From the NCBI RefSeq assembly GCF_014066305.1, contig NW_023501037.1, forward strand, positions 1,426,501 to 1,490,500: a stretch of 64,000 bases of DNA, given 5' to 3'. The DNA comes from Letharia columbiana (Eukaryota; Ascomycota; Lecanoromycetes; Lecanorales; Parmeliaceae). A program made the translations under genes and the position numbers. The number at the start of each line of letters is the position of its first letter. Positions within the stretch are counted from its first letter, which is position 1. The notes under the pieces are model-generated. The model had not been told where the DNA came from and made no database searches. It saw nothing but the letters and a program-made list of their open reading frames with translations. This document shows positions 47,133 to 57,152 of the stretch, in pieces.

Positions 47133-47878
47133 ATGGACGCCCATCACCGCAAAATCGATCTCCAGTCGCCTTCAGATCTCACTTACCTCTTCAATAACAT
47201 CAAGGCTGCTGCTCGACAGAAAATGGATCTTGCGATACCTCCGTCAGCTGCGCCCGAAGGTGAAGACGCGTACAGATCTAAAGTAGAGGAGCTCGTACAA
47301 GAAGTAATTTTCTCTTATGCTCTTCTCAGTTTGTTGCAAGTTTTCGCCTAAGTACGTCCGTCTGATCATGCATCTGTCCCTAGTATATAGTTCAGACGCT
47401 CACTCGTGCCCTTCCATCCCTGACACTCAATGGTCTTGACCCCTCACCTACCCTTCTACGCCCCAATGCTGCCCCTGAAGCCAACACACCAGATGACAAC
47501 AGCAACTACGAACCCTACGACCCTCGCCTCGCCGAGAGATTGCGTACCCTATATGCGGAATTTGACACTCAATCGACACGTATTGCGGAACTGAGAAGGG
47601 ATGCGCCTGGGGCAGCAGCGAGAGGATACGTCGAACGATTGGAAGCCGAGCTCAAGAGGGAGAAAGAAATGGAGAAGGAGAGAGAATGGCAGGGTTTACA
47701 CATGGAGGCGGAAAATCTCGATTTGGGAATAGTGAAGCGAAAAGACGACATGGAGAGGATGTGGGGAAGAGGGACAGAGCGACTGGTGGAGCTAGGAAAG
47801 ATTCCAGGCGTATTGGCCAAGCTAGAACGAGCGGAGAAGGCAGTAGAGGTCGTGAAGGAAGGATCTTGCAATGTTTAA
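47133..47878 (+). CDS. MIS14: Kinetochore protein Mis14/Nsl1
   Basis: Subunit of the MIND/Mis12 complex that links centromeric chromatin to the Ndc80 complex. One intron (47304-47383) gives 221 residues. The N-terminus HHRKIDLQSPSDLTYLFNNI is the family signature, followed by KVEELVQE-YIVQTLTRALPS and LNGLDPSP. The C-terminal half is a long charged coiled coil (YVERLEAELKREKEMEKERE and onward). Confidence 0.88.
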
Positions 47879-48204
47879 GTGCAGACACGGCGAATTGGCG
47901 TCTAGGTTACATAGTCTAAAAGAAAGACAAGCCTTGGGTGTGCTCTTTTTCGACTAGGTACGAGTCAACGAGGAAAAAGAAATGATTGGGAGCTCTATAA
48001 TGCATTACAGGTCTAATTAGGGTATGACAACTGCGTGACAGCAATGCCTGCAAGCTGTCCTCGGTCTTGTCCTTCGCTTTCAATTCCAACAAGGTCTTAG
48101 TATCAGGCTTGAAAGTCACACGCTGCCTTGACACTTTTTCAATACCTAATGACCCACTGGTGCTTTTTCGGCGCCTTTGATTACCCTGCCAGCTCCCATA
48201 CACC

Positions 48205-49379
48205 TTAGGCAGTCTGAGGCTGCACAGCAGATGTAGTGCTGGTTGGTTTACTCGCCTTTGATTCTCCTTCTGTCCGCGCCCCTTTTGGTGCTTTGGTCCA
48301 CTCGGAGTCTTGCCTGTAATAACGACGCCAGTCAACAACAACCGGACAAAGTTTACTTGAAGATGCACTCACCAAGGACCCTCGTCGCTCAGGGCGCAGC
48401 CGCCTTCGCACGCGCAAGTTCCGCCGAAAAGCTTTGGCAAGTTCTGCTTTGGTACTTGTCCAAGCAACTCGGTTTGATAACCACTACCCAGAACGTGGAT
48501 CTTCTGAACAGTCACAGGGTCAAGAAAGCCTTTTACCACGCTGAAGACAGAGGAGAAGCCCCAAGGGGCATTTATAAGATAGAGCTTCCCCAGCCGCTCA
48601 GGATAGTAATTCTGGGAGATTGCCGAAGCCTGTTTGACATAGCCATACACGGAGCTCACTTTGGAGATACCGACCCCTTTGAGATCCATGATGGTGCAAC
48701 AGGTTTCGAGCAACTGTCCAGACTTGCGTGAACAGGCAGGCAGGCGGGGATCAGCGAGCTTCTCGTACTCGACCACAAGGTTTTGCAACATTCGTTCAGC
48801 GGTGGTGATCTTGTACATGGCGGCAAGGTCGATTTTGCCCAATTGCTCGATGTAGACTGGTCGCCCCTCCTTTCAGAACATCAATTCGGTATGCCTCCTA
48901 TTAGGGTCGCGTTGGAATTACCTTGTCCGTTCTATGATAGTACTGTGGGTAGTACTCGAAGACCTTCGGCTTCTCTATGTAATCAAATGTCCGTACGAGC
49001 TCGTCAACACCAAAGTCTTTCCTCCATTTCTCGCAATCTATGAACCTGATATTTTCTCTCAGATCACAGCCATAGATCTGAACGGTAAGTACTTACATTT
49101 GCTTTGCATGGTCGACGTTGAACTTTCGTGCGCGTAGGAACCTAAGCTATTGAGTGTCAAAGATGCACTGGGCCGAAACACCACATCCACGATGCTGACC
49201 ATGCATAAAGTGTCTAATCGCTCCGTGTAGCCTGCTTGCTCTAATTGTGTGCGCAGCTGGAAGACCTGAGCATCTTGCTCTGGCGTTGTATGCCCTGGAT
49301 GGCCACTCTGAACATTAGGGCTTGTGGTGGGGTATTCATAGTCGTCGTACTTAGGATCGGTCTTCAGCTCAGAGGCCAT
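48205..49379 (-). CDS. SEC14: Sec14-family phosphatidylinositol/phosphatidylcholine transfer protein
   Basis: Lipid transfer protein that supports Golgi secretion by coordinating phosphoinositide and phosphatidylcholine metabolism. Exons are 49379-49200, 49146-49097, 49045-48922, 48869-48373 and 48313-48205, 319 residues. The CRAL-TRIO N domain has [20 protein letters not shown]. The lipid-binding domain has [63 protein letters not shown] and [13 protein letters not shown], all close to yeast Sec14. A short Ser/Lys/Thr tail follows the last intron. Confidence 0.93.
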
Positions 49380-49690
49380 GATGACGGGGGTAAATAAAGG
49401 GATTGCGAAGTGGGTGGTACCGAGTCAATCGTACGTATGGAGAATACTTTATAGATTCCGTTGTTGACAGCAGCGCAAGAATGTCGAATGATTGGCGGGG
49501 TCCTGCGCCATTCATTTAAGCGAACAACAGGTTCCAAATGGACTTTACTTAGTTCACCTTTCGACGATAGAGTACTTGGGCATGAAAGTCTCCTAACTTG
49601 TTCAATCGAAGGTGTTAAATTGAACGGACTTCATTTTGGGTCCTTTCCCATACACAAGACGCCTTTTGCCGCAACGCCGGGCCTGATAAA
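49380..49690. other. Intergenic region between SEC14 and GAR1
   Basis: SEC14 promoter and GAR1 3' flank. Nothing else recognised. Confidence 0.4.
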
Positions 49691-50526
49691 CTATGATCCT
49701 CGCCCACGAGGGCCAGGCCTTGTAAAATTAGGATTACCTCCTCGACTACCTCTCCCAGCACCGAACCCTCCTCTTCCTCCTCCCCTAGCACCCCCTCGTC
49801 CTCGATCACCAAAACCTCCTCGACCTCTTGGCGCACCTCTGGAGGCGCCTCGGCCTCCACGTATAGGACCACCTCTTGAAGCACCACCTGTACGCTTTGG
49901 TTTCAATGCACCTGGGGGTGGTTTGGGTTTTGGTAGAAATCTTGAAAATAGTCAGCGCATGCTCCTTAAAATCAACTGAAGACGTCCGCACTTCTCCAGT
50001 GGTAGAAGTTTATCTCCTCCGATGTAGAATTTATCTCCAGCCTTGAATGATGTTGCAACGATACCCTCTTGCGGCTTAATGGTAAAGAAAACCTGGTTTA
50101 TTGGGCCCAGAACTTCGTCGACTTTGCCAATTGAGGTCTAAAGAGTCCTTAGTTCCCATGATGTGAGGTGGTGTCCTAAGCACTGACCTTGTTCTCTAGG
50201 TAGATTGGGGCGTTAAAGTATGGCAGCTTTGGGTTGACAGATTCGCAGACCATCTCGCCTTCGCATGCATGGACGAAGGATCCCATCTCTAGGTGCGGTC
50301 AGTTAGTAGGTGCCACACTTCTCAAGGAGATCAGCGGACCTAACACAACTGCTGGTGGTCCATATGACTGCTGAAAACCGCCGCGACCTGTTCGCACATG
50401 GAATCAGCGGTCAAGTCGCATTGCGCAGCTTGGACCGAAGTCTGACATACCGCCTCGCGCTCCGGCTCCACCTCGACTTCCACCGAAGCTACCTCCTCGT
50501 CCTCGGGGTGCACCTCGGAAAGACAT
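49691..50526 (-). CDS. GAR1: H/ACA ribonucleoprotein subunit Gar1
   Basis: Nucleolar protein of H/ACA snoRNPs, needed for rRNA pseudouridylation. The protein starts [20 protein letters not shown] (N-terminal GAR domain), then after two introns the Gar1 core: [55 protein letters not shown] and KFYIGGEKLLPLEKFLPKPK. A C-terminal RGG/GRG domain ends GPRGRGS. Each end is a Gly-Arg repeat block flanking the folded core, the classic Gar1 layout. The open frames on the opposite strand of the Gly-Arg block are shadows. Confidence 0.93.
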
Positions 50527-50644
50527 ATTGATATTGACGATGCTTCCGGGCGAAGGATTTGTTGGCTTCCTCTGTGTTCCTGGTAATGCCAAGCCGCTAG
50601 TATTTTTCGGCAATACCCTCGCTTGATCGTACTCCACGCCGAAT
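50527..50644. promoter_or_regulatory. Compact bidirectional promoter GAR1/THS1
   Basis: Only 118 bp separate the start codons of GAR1 (minus) and the threonyl-tRNA synthetase (plus), so both translation-related genes must share promoter sequence. No TATA box is evident. Confidence 0.6.
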
Positions 50645-53382
50645 GTGACTCAACGCGCCATGGAGCAGTCAGCAATGGAAACTCGAGCGAACGGAGAAGC
50701 TGCTGGATCTTATGAGTCACGCAATGATCTGGCACTCCGTTCAGCAGCGAGTGACCCTGCCGCAGAACCGCGATCCAATCCCCCAAATGCTCGAGGCCCC
50801 GCATCTCCACATGCCCAACAGTATTCGAAGAGTGAATTAGAAGCTGCACAACCACTGCCGGAGCCCAATGCTCAGAGTCCCAAATCTAAGCATTCCAGGA
50901 AAACCTCCAGGAACGGCCCCAAAGCTGGACATTTACAGCCTCAGGACGCTCCAAATTCCCATATCTCTTCTAAAGAAAACGGATCACCTTCAAGAAGTGC
51001 GGCGAATCAAGCCATGGCTTCCTCGCTCCCAGATATTATTCTACGACGCAACGAGTTGTTTGACAAGCTCAAGCGCCGACGTCATGCGGAGATCCTGGAG
51101 AAGGAGAAAGCAGAGATCAACGTTGTCCTGGAATTTGGACCAGACAAGCAGGGCAAACCAAGAGCGGCAATGCCCGTCGCCGCAAAGGCATGGGAGTCTA
51201 CTCCAGGGTCATTTCTTAAGCATGTGGATAAGGATGTTTGTAGCGATGTTGTCATTGCAAAAGTGGACGGGAAGGAGCTCTGGGATCTTGATAGGCCATT
51301 GGAGTATGGGTGTCGGGTCAGCTATGTTCCTTTCTCCACTGCCGAAGGTCAAAAGGTCTTCTGGCATTCCAGCGCCCATGTTTTAGGGGAAGCTTGCGAG
51401 TGCCAATTCAACTGCCTGCTGTCACATGGTCCGCCCGTCAGACAAGGGTTCTTTTACGATATGGCTATAGCCGAAGGGTAGGCTAGCCACTCGATGACGA
51501 GTAAAAAATAACGCGCTGACGAGTCTCAGACAAGTGGTAAAGGAGGCAGACTGGGCACCCCTGGAAAAAAAAGCGACACAATTCTTCAAAGAGAAGCAAC
51601 CCTTTGAGAGACTGCACGTGTCGATTCCGGACTTGAAAGAAATGTTTGGTTACAGCAAATACAAAATGTACTACATTGAAAATCTACTACCTCCCGAAGG
51701 AAGCACTGTATACAAGTGTGGAACCTTGGTGGATCTATGTCTTGGGCCTCACATCCAAAATACCGGAAAAATTAAGGCATTCCAGATCATGAAGGTTGGT
51801 GAAAATGATCGTGAATGAGACACACTGCTGACAGATGACTTACTCAGAATTCATCATGCTATTTTCGAGGCGATAAGGACGACGATTCGCTGCAACGGAT
51901 ATACGGCGTTGCTTTCCCGGATAAGAAGCACATGACAGATCACAAAAAGTTCCTCGAAGAGGCATCTAAGCGAGATCACCGTAAGATCGGTGCCGAGCAA
52001 GAACTGTTCTTCTTTGATGAAGTCTCTCCCGGCAATGTTTTCCTTCTGCCGCATGGGACTATCATCTTCAACGCTCTCCAGAAATTACTGCGCTCCGAAT
52101 ACCATAAACGTGGATATCAGGAAGTGCAATCTCCTAATATGTATGACGTTGACTTATGGAAAAGGTCTGGCCACTGGCAGCATTATCAAGACGATATGTT
52201 CAGCCTCGAAATCGAGAAGAAAAAATGGGCTCTGAAGCCAATGAACTGTCCGGGACACTGTGTCATATTCAGTCATAGGGAACGGAGTTACCGTGAATTA
52301 CCGTTGAGAATGGCCGACTTCGGTGTTTTGCATAGAAACGAAGCGTCTGGTGCCCTCAATGGCATGACCAGAGTTAGAAAATTCCAGCAAGACGACAGCC
52401 ATATCTTCTGTACTCAAGACCAGGTAAGCAACTTGGCAATATTTTCTTATACGCACGAAGTGACTTTCTGATAGATAACGCAAGAAATTGAGGGACTGTT
52501 CGATTTCCTCAAATGTATCTACGGGCTCTTTGGGTTCCCGTTCAAGCTTGAGCTTTCAACGCGGCCCGAGAAGTACCTCGGAGATCTGGAGACCTGGGAT
52601 GTTGCAGAGTCTAAGCTTAAAGAAGCTCTAGACGAGTTCACAGCGTCCGGCGGTGGGCAATGGGAGCTCAATGAGGGAGATGGTGCCTTTTATGGACCCA
52701 AGATTGATATTGGAATATCCGACGCCTTGATGCGAGATTTTCAGTGCGCTACCATCCAGCTCGACTTCCAGCTTCCACAAAACTTCGAATTAGAATACAT
52801 GACCGCGGAGACGGGCTCGAAGCCCAAAGCCAACGAGTCAGTGGACGCGCAGCCAGACGGTTCTGCTGGCTCCTCGAGCAAACCAAAAGCGCCTGGCCCT
52901 GGACGTGCTCGTCCCGTCATGATCCACCGTGCGATTGTTGGAAGTTTTGAACGGTTCATGGCCGTCATAACCGAGCATTTTGCGGGGAAATGGCCTTTTT
53001 GGTTAAGTCCGCGACAGGTCCTGGTCATTCCAGTCATGCCAACAGTCAATGATTATGCCGAGGAGGTGCAGCAGTTACTCAGAGCTCAGAAGATGCACGC
53101 GGACATTGACATCAGCGGGAATACGATGAAGAAGAAGATCGTTATTGGGCAATTGGCACAATATAATTTCATCTTTGGTAAGTTCGAAAAGGCTCTTGAT
53201 AGCAGTGATTCAGCTGATATGAACTAGTGGTGGGAGCCCAAGAAAGGGAATCGCGCTCTGTGAATATTCGCAACCGTGATGACCAGGAAACGCAATCGAA
53301 AGGGGAATTGATACCATTGGCCGAAGCCATCCGGAAGTTGAAGGCTCTCAGGAAGGAACGGCGCCTCACCAACTCCATCTAA
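50645..53382 (+). CDS. THS1: Threonyl-tRNA synthetase
   Basis: Class II synthetase charging tRNA-Thr. Exons are 50645-51477, 51530-51794, 51848-52423, 52475-53177 and 53228-53382, 843 residues. A Ser/Pro/Asn-rich N-terminal extension of about 120 residues precedes the conserved start near [19 protein letters not shown]-like domain follows, then the editing (SAD) domain with its HxxxH in [10 protein letters not shown] and [13 protein letters not shown]. The catalytic core has MNCPGHC, motif 2 ([16 protein letters not shown]) and motif 3 ([16 protein letters not shown]). The anticodon-binding domain ends [10 protein letters not shown]. Alternative in-frame starts at 50660 and downstream could give isoforms with different N-termini, perhaps for mitochondrial versus cytosolic use; this is inference. 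Confidence 0.95.
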
Positions 53383-53608
53383 TATGGGATATTGGTTTGA
53401 GCACCGGCTGTCTCGGTGAAAAGAGAAAACTGGCAGAATAGACGCTTTGATCCAACGGTCGCAACATTACTGTGAGAAATAAAACAGACAATCTTCCCAA
53501 ATCCTCAAACCAAGTATTGACATGCAGTGTCTTACCCAATTATTGTAATATTACAATAGTAGAAGCCGGGGTTGTTGGAAGAAGGCATTTGAGGCTGCTA
53601 CTGTATTA

Positions 53609-55599
53609 GGGGCTATCAAAGTTACTTCTACTTATGATAAGTAGAAATGCAATAAGCTACTAGTTCTTTGACAGCACCTCATCTATTTCGACTTATAAAT
53701 AATAAACATTTCTTCAATCTTCCGAACCATGTAACTCGCCACTTGCTGAATTCCTTACGAGGGAACTCTACTGTGTAATTACCTACTTTATCCTATATCA
53801 CACGTATAGAATAACCCTAATCAAGTAAGATCCGACAGAATTCTAGTAAGCCTTCGTCCCCTTTTAAGACTTCCTCCCTATACCGATAGACATCCACTCC
53901 ACTCCCTTTCTTACGATTACCTCGTTTCTTAGCAGCTTATTTTAAATACGTCTCGAACTAAGGCTTTGGGCCAGGCTTCTTTCATCCAGTATTATTCTCT
54001 TTATTCTCGTTAAAACGTATTTGAGAGGCAAATGCGAGTGCTTGAAGTCCTTGATTTCTATAATTCTCAACAACAAGAGCCTCTTTAGCCATATTCTTCT
54101 CATTCTAAATCTCATCCCATAAGAAAATCAATTTCCCTTTGCCGTTGATTTTGCCTTATAACCACTCCCCTTCCTCGTTAATTATACTTTTACTATAAGC
54201 GATCTTGCCAGAAATCATATATATAGCTTTATCATCCTCTTGATTAGTTCGTCCTATTAATTTCGAGCTTATTTCCTCTCCCGAGGCACGTTAAATAGCT
54301 CGATAATCATACTCGATACGCTTAGCTTTGGCTTCGTCTGTAGATACGACATTATTTACCCAATCCCAATATAAATAAGCCCTTATAAAGGCCATTCGAA
54401 GCTCCCGATATTCATCCGTCAATTCAGATTTTCAATAATAGAATTTCTTACCATAATTATAATCATATATAATTTACTTAAAGCGTGACTCCGAGAGAAG
54501 CTTTTGATTACCGTCTGTATCGCGCTTAGTGCCGAGAAGATTTAGCTCTTTTATATGCTGTAAAGTATCCTTTTTCCGATTTTCCAGCGTACTAACAATA
54601 TACTTAAAAATCCTCTCTTGCTCCGCTTCTAATGGATATAATAAACGGCCGAAGCGAAGGCGATCTTGATGACAAATCTCATGAAGAATATTGATGTTCC
54701 AATCTTCGGCTATTTTCAAGGCCTTACGATAGTAATAACTAATCGTTGATTTGGGAGTATCGGTGTGATTGTCTTGAATTTCTCGTAGAGAATACTCTGC
54801 TTTAACTAGGGCTACATTGCTTATTCTTTAATCAATTCTCCACTCCCATCTATCGATTAATGGCTCCCGAGGTTTTTAGCCCTTATAGTTATACTTCTTA
54901 CGAGGCATAATTAAACGAATTAGATATTATAATAGTGTGTGTAGCTCACAATAATTGTTTATTTAGATTGTTTGTTTACTGGACTTAAGCCGAGGCAAGT
55001 CCGAAATTATGAGGCTACCTAGAATAGGATAAGTGTTCAAAGATTAAAAACCGCCCTGAGTAGTCTCGTAGTAATAATACCGTGTTAACTACATTCGATA
55101 TAGGGCCTTGACGGATAGAAACGGCCGGAGAACGCCTCCCAGAGTCTCAACAGTGGCCCATGGCCATATAAAACACCTCCCAAAGCCATTGCAACGACAA
55201 TAATACCTCAGCGCAGTCATCATGACTTCTGTCTGCATCACGGGATCCGTCTCTAAATCAGACGAGCTGGAATCGCTGCTGTTTAAAGCCTTACTTACCT
55301 TCTTGATAAGTAGATAGCTGATGCAGACGAAGTAGATAGCTGATGCAGACGTCTATCAGGGCGCGTTTAGGCTTCTTTCTGGCTATAACGCCTGTAGGAT
55401 TAGGCTTGGCTATGATAGCGTGTTATATGTGTAGAAGGCTACTCTAGAGCGTGTAATAGAATACGAAATAAGTAGCTTATGGAGTGTTGTTGCTCGAGCA
55501 ACTCAGAAGTCGTTTTTTTCTACTTATCATAGGGCTGATATAGGGCTGAGGGGTAAATAAGTGACTTATTTCATAAGTAGAAGTAACTTTGATAGCCCC
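53609..55599. mobile_element. Tc1/mariner-like DNA transposon, 1991 bp, defective
   Basis: Bounded by perfect-looking terminal inverted repeats (GGGGCTATCAAAGTTACTTC at the left, its complement ending GATAGCCCC at the right) with TA on both sides (53607-53608 and 55600-55601), the target duplication of Tc1/mariner elements. The left half holds a broken minus-strand transposase frame; the right half is non-coding. Inside the right part a short direct repeat (AGATAGCTGATGCAGACG, twice near 55313-55352) occurs. The element is AT-rich compared with flanking genes. Confidence 0.85.
53690..54910 (-). pseudogene. Transposase pseudogene inside the Tc1/mariner-like element
   Basis: The minus-strand frame starting at about 54909 begins MPRKKYNYKG and continues with a helix-turn-helix-like N-terminal part (SLREIQDNHTDTPKSTISYY), a middle part with DWVNNVVSTDEAK, and FLWDEI...GVDVYRYREEVL, which follows the pattern of fungal Tc1/IS630-type transposases. 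It has many in-frame stops, including one within the first 12 codons. It lacks the expected catalytic C-terminal end, which is replaced by terminal repeat sequence. It cannot encode an active enzyme. Confidence 0.65.
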
Positions 55600-55756
55600 T
55601 ATTGTACAACGTTAAAGTAGGTACCCATGTATTGCGTGTGTTGAGGGATGACGTTCGCCGGAACCTTTTTTGAACCTAGTCAACAAAGGTGGTAGGCTCG
55701 TAGGGTACTAGTACTTCACCATGAGGCGTATTTAATGTTATACTCCATTAATAGTA
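55600..55756. repeat. Duplicated flank, copy 1
   Basis: Sequence starting TTGTACAACGTTAAAGTAGG and running through ACTAGTACTTCACCATGAGG. It is repeated almost exactly after the second element at 56416-56575. The duplication includes sequence outside the transposon ends. Confidence 0.85.
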
Positions 55757-56415
55757 GGGGCTATCAAAGTTACTTCTACTTATGATAAGTAGAAATGCAA
55801 TAAGCTACTAGTTCTTTGACAGCACCTCATCTATTTCGACTTATGAATAATAACTATTTCTTCTTCTTCTTAAATAGTCTCGTAGTAATGATACCGTGTT
55901 AACTACATTCGATATAGGGCCTTGGCGGATAGAAACGGCCGGAGAACACCTCTCAACAGTGGCCCATGGCCACATAAAACACCTCCCAAAGCCATTGCAA
56001 CGACAATAATACCTCAGCGCAGTCATCATGACTTCTGTCTGCATCACGGGATCCGTCTCTGAGTCAGACGGGCTGGAATCGCTGCTGTTTAAAGCCTTGG
56101 TTACCTCCTTGGTAAGTAGATAGCTGATGCAGACGAAGTAGATAGCTGATGCAGACGTCTATCAGGGCGCGTTTAGGCTTCTTTCTGGCTATGACGCCTG
56201 TAGGATTAGGCTTGGCCATGATAGCGTGTTATATGTGTAGAAGGCTACTCTAGAGCGTGTAATAGAATACGAAATAAGTAGCTTATGGAGTGTTGTTGCT
56301 CCTCCAGAGGAGCAACTCAGAAGTCGTTTTTTTTCTACTTATCATAGGGCTGATATAGGGCTGGAGGGGTAAATAAGTGACTTATTTCATAAGTAGAAGT
56401 AACTTTGATAGCCCC
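55757..56415. mobile_element. Non-autonomous deletion derivative (MITE) of the same transposon, 659 bp
   Basis: Same terminal repeats and TA flanks (55755-55756 and 56416-56417) as the 1991-bp element. The first ~95 bp match the left end. The sequence then jumps to the equivalent of about 55060 in the larger copy and matches it to the right end with few differences (for example an added GCTCCTCCAGAG stretch near 56306). The transposase section is entirely missing. Confidence 0.88.
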
Positions 56416-56575
56416 TATTGTACAACGTTAAAGTAGGTACCCATGTATTGCGTGTGTTGAGGGATGACGTTCGCCGGAACCTTTTTTCACCTAGTCAACA
56501 AAGGTGGGTAGGCTCGGAGGGTACTAGTACTTCACCATGAGGACGATATTACTTAATGTTCTATTCCATTAAAAG
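56416..56575. repeat. Duplicated flank, copy 2
   Basis: Second copy of the 55600-55756 flank with small indels near AACCTTTTTT and the GGTGGGTAGG segment. Confidence 0.85.
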
Positions 56576-56998
56576 TATCACGATTCACTCTTTGCAGCAT
56601 TTTTCCTAAAACTGCCTTGCTCCTTATTCCTTACTCAGGGAGGGATCCTAGTAGCTGGAGTAGCAACATTCACCAATTCTTCCAGTAAGCCGGGGCATCC
56701 GTAAATCTACAATTCGATTCCTATTGTGCCCAATTCAACGAAGTGGCTCTCCGAAGCAGCCACCGCTAAGCCTCGTCCGTCATTAATGAAATCGTACAAG
56801 CTGCTTCGACCAGCCTTGCAACAAAGTGCTTGTCCAAAAAGAGCTACTCGATCCTCATATCCTTACGCCCTTCTCATTCTCTCTACTAGCCGTCAGCTAC
56901 AGCTAGACAATTACCCGGCGCCATAAACAGAGCCTGTTGACTCGCTCTTATCCTTTCGCAATATTTTACCCTTCCACAGTCATCTTTGCGTCTGGTAT
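56576..56998. other. Intergenic region upstream of SLM1
   Basis: No recognisable gene. It probably contains the SLM1 promoter and 5' leader. A 66-codon frame at 56726 has no support. Confidence 0.4.
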
Positions 56999-57148
56999 GT
57001 ACGTTCTGGAGCAAGAATTTCCTGAATCAAGGCCGCAATCTGGGTCGCATGACATGTTTCGGGAGCAGTGCCGAGGGGTTTTCCCCCCAATCGGTGCCCC
57101 CTAGAAAGTCTTATGAGCTGGCATGGACTGACGACGAAACCTTCATAG
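56999..57148 (+). repeat. Introner-like element in the SLM1 5' leader
   Basis: 150 nt with donor GTACGT, TTCTGGAGCAAGAATTTCCT, CATGACATGTTTCGGGAGCA (close to GGCAAGACATGTTTCGGGAG in copy 756-904) and a 3' end GACTGACGACGAAACCTTCATAG. The acceptor lies 4 nt before the SLM1 start codon, so it is best read as a 5' UTR intron. It is identified by sequence only, as no coding frame constrains it. Confidence 0.7.
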
Positions 57149-57152
57149 TGGA

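Noticed and set aside
49615..49979. Plus-strand proline-rich frame and alternative minus frames over the GAR1 C-terminus
   Set aside because: These are mirror images of the Gly-Arg repeats of GAR1.
54474..54719. 81-codon minus-strand open frame as an independent gene
   Set aside because: It is the longest uninterrupted piece of the broken transposase inside the TA-flanked element.
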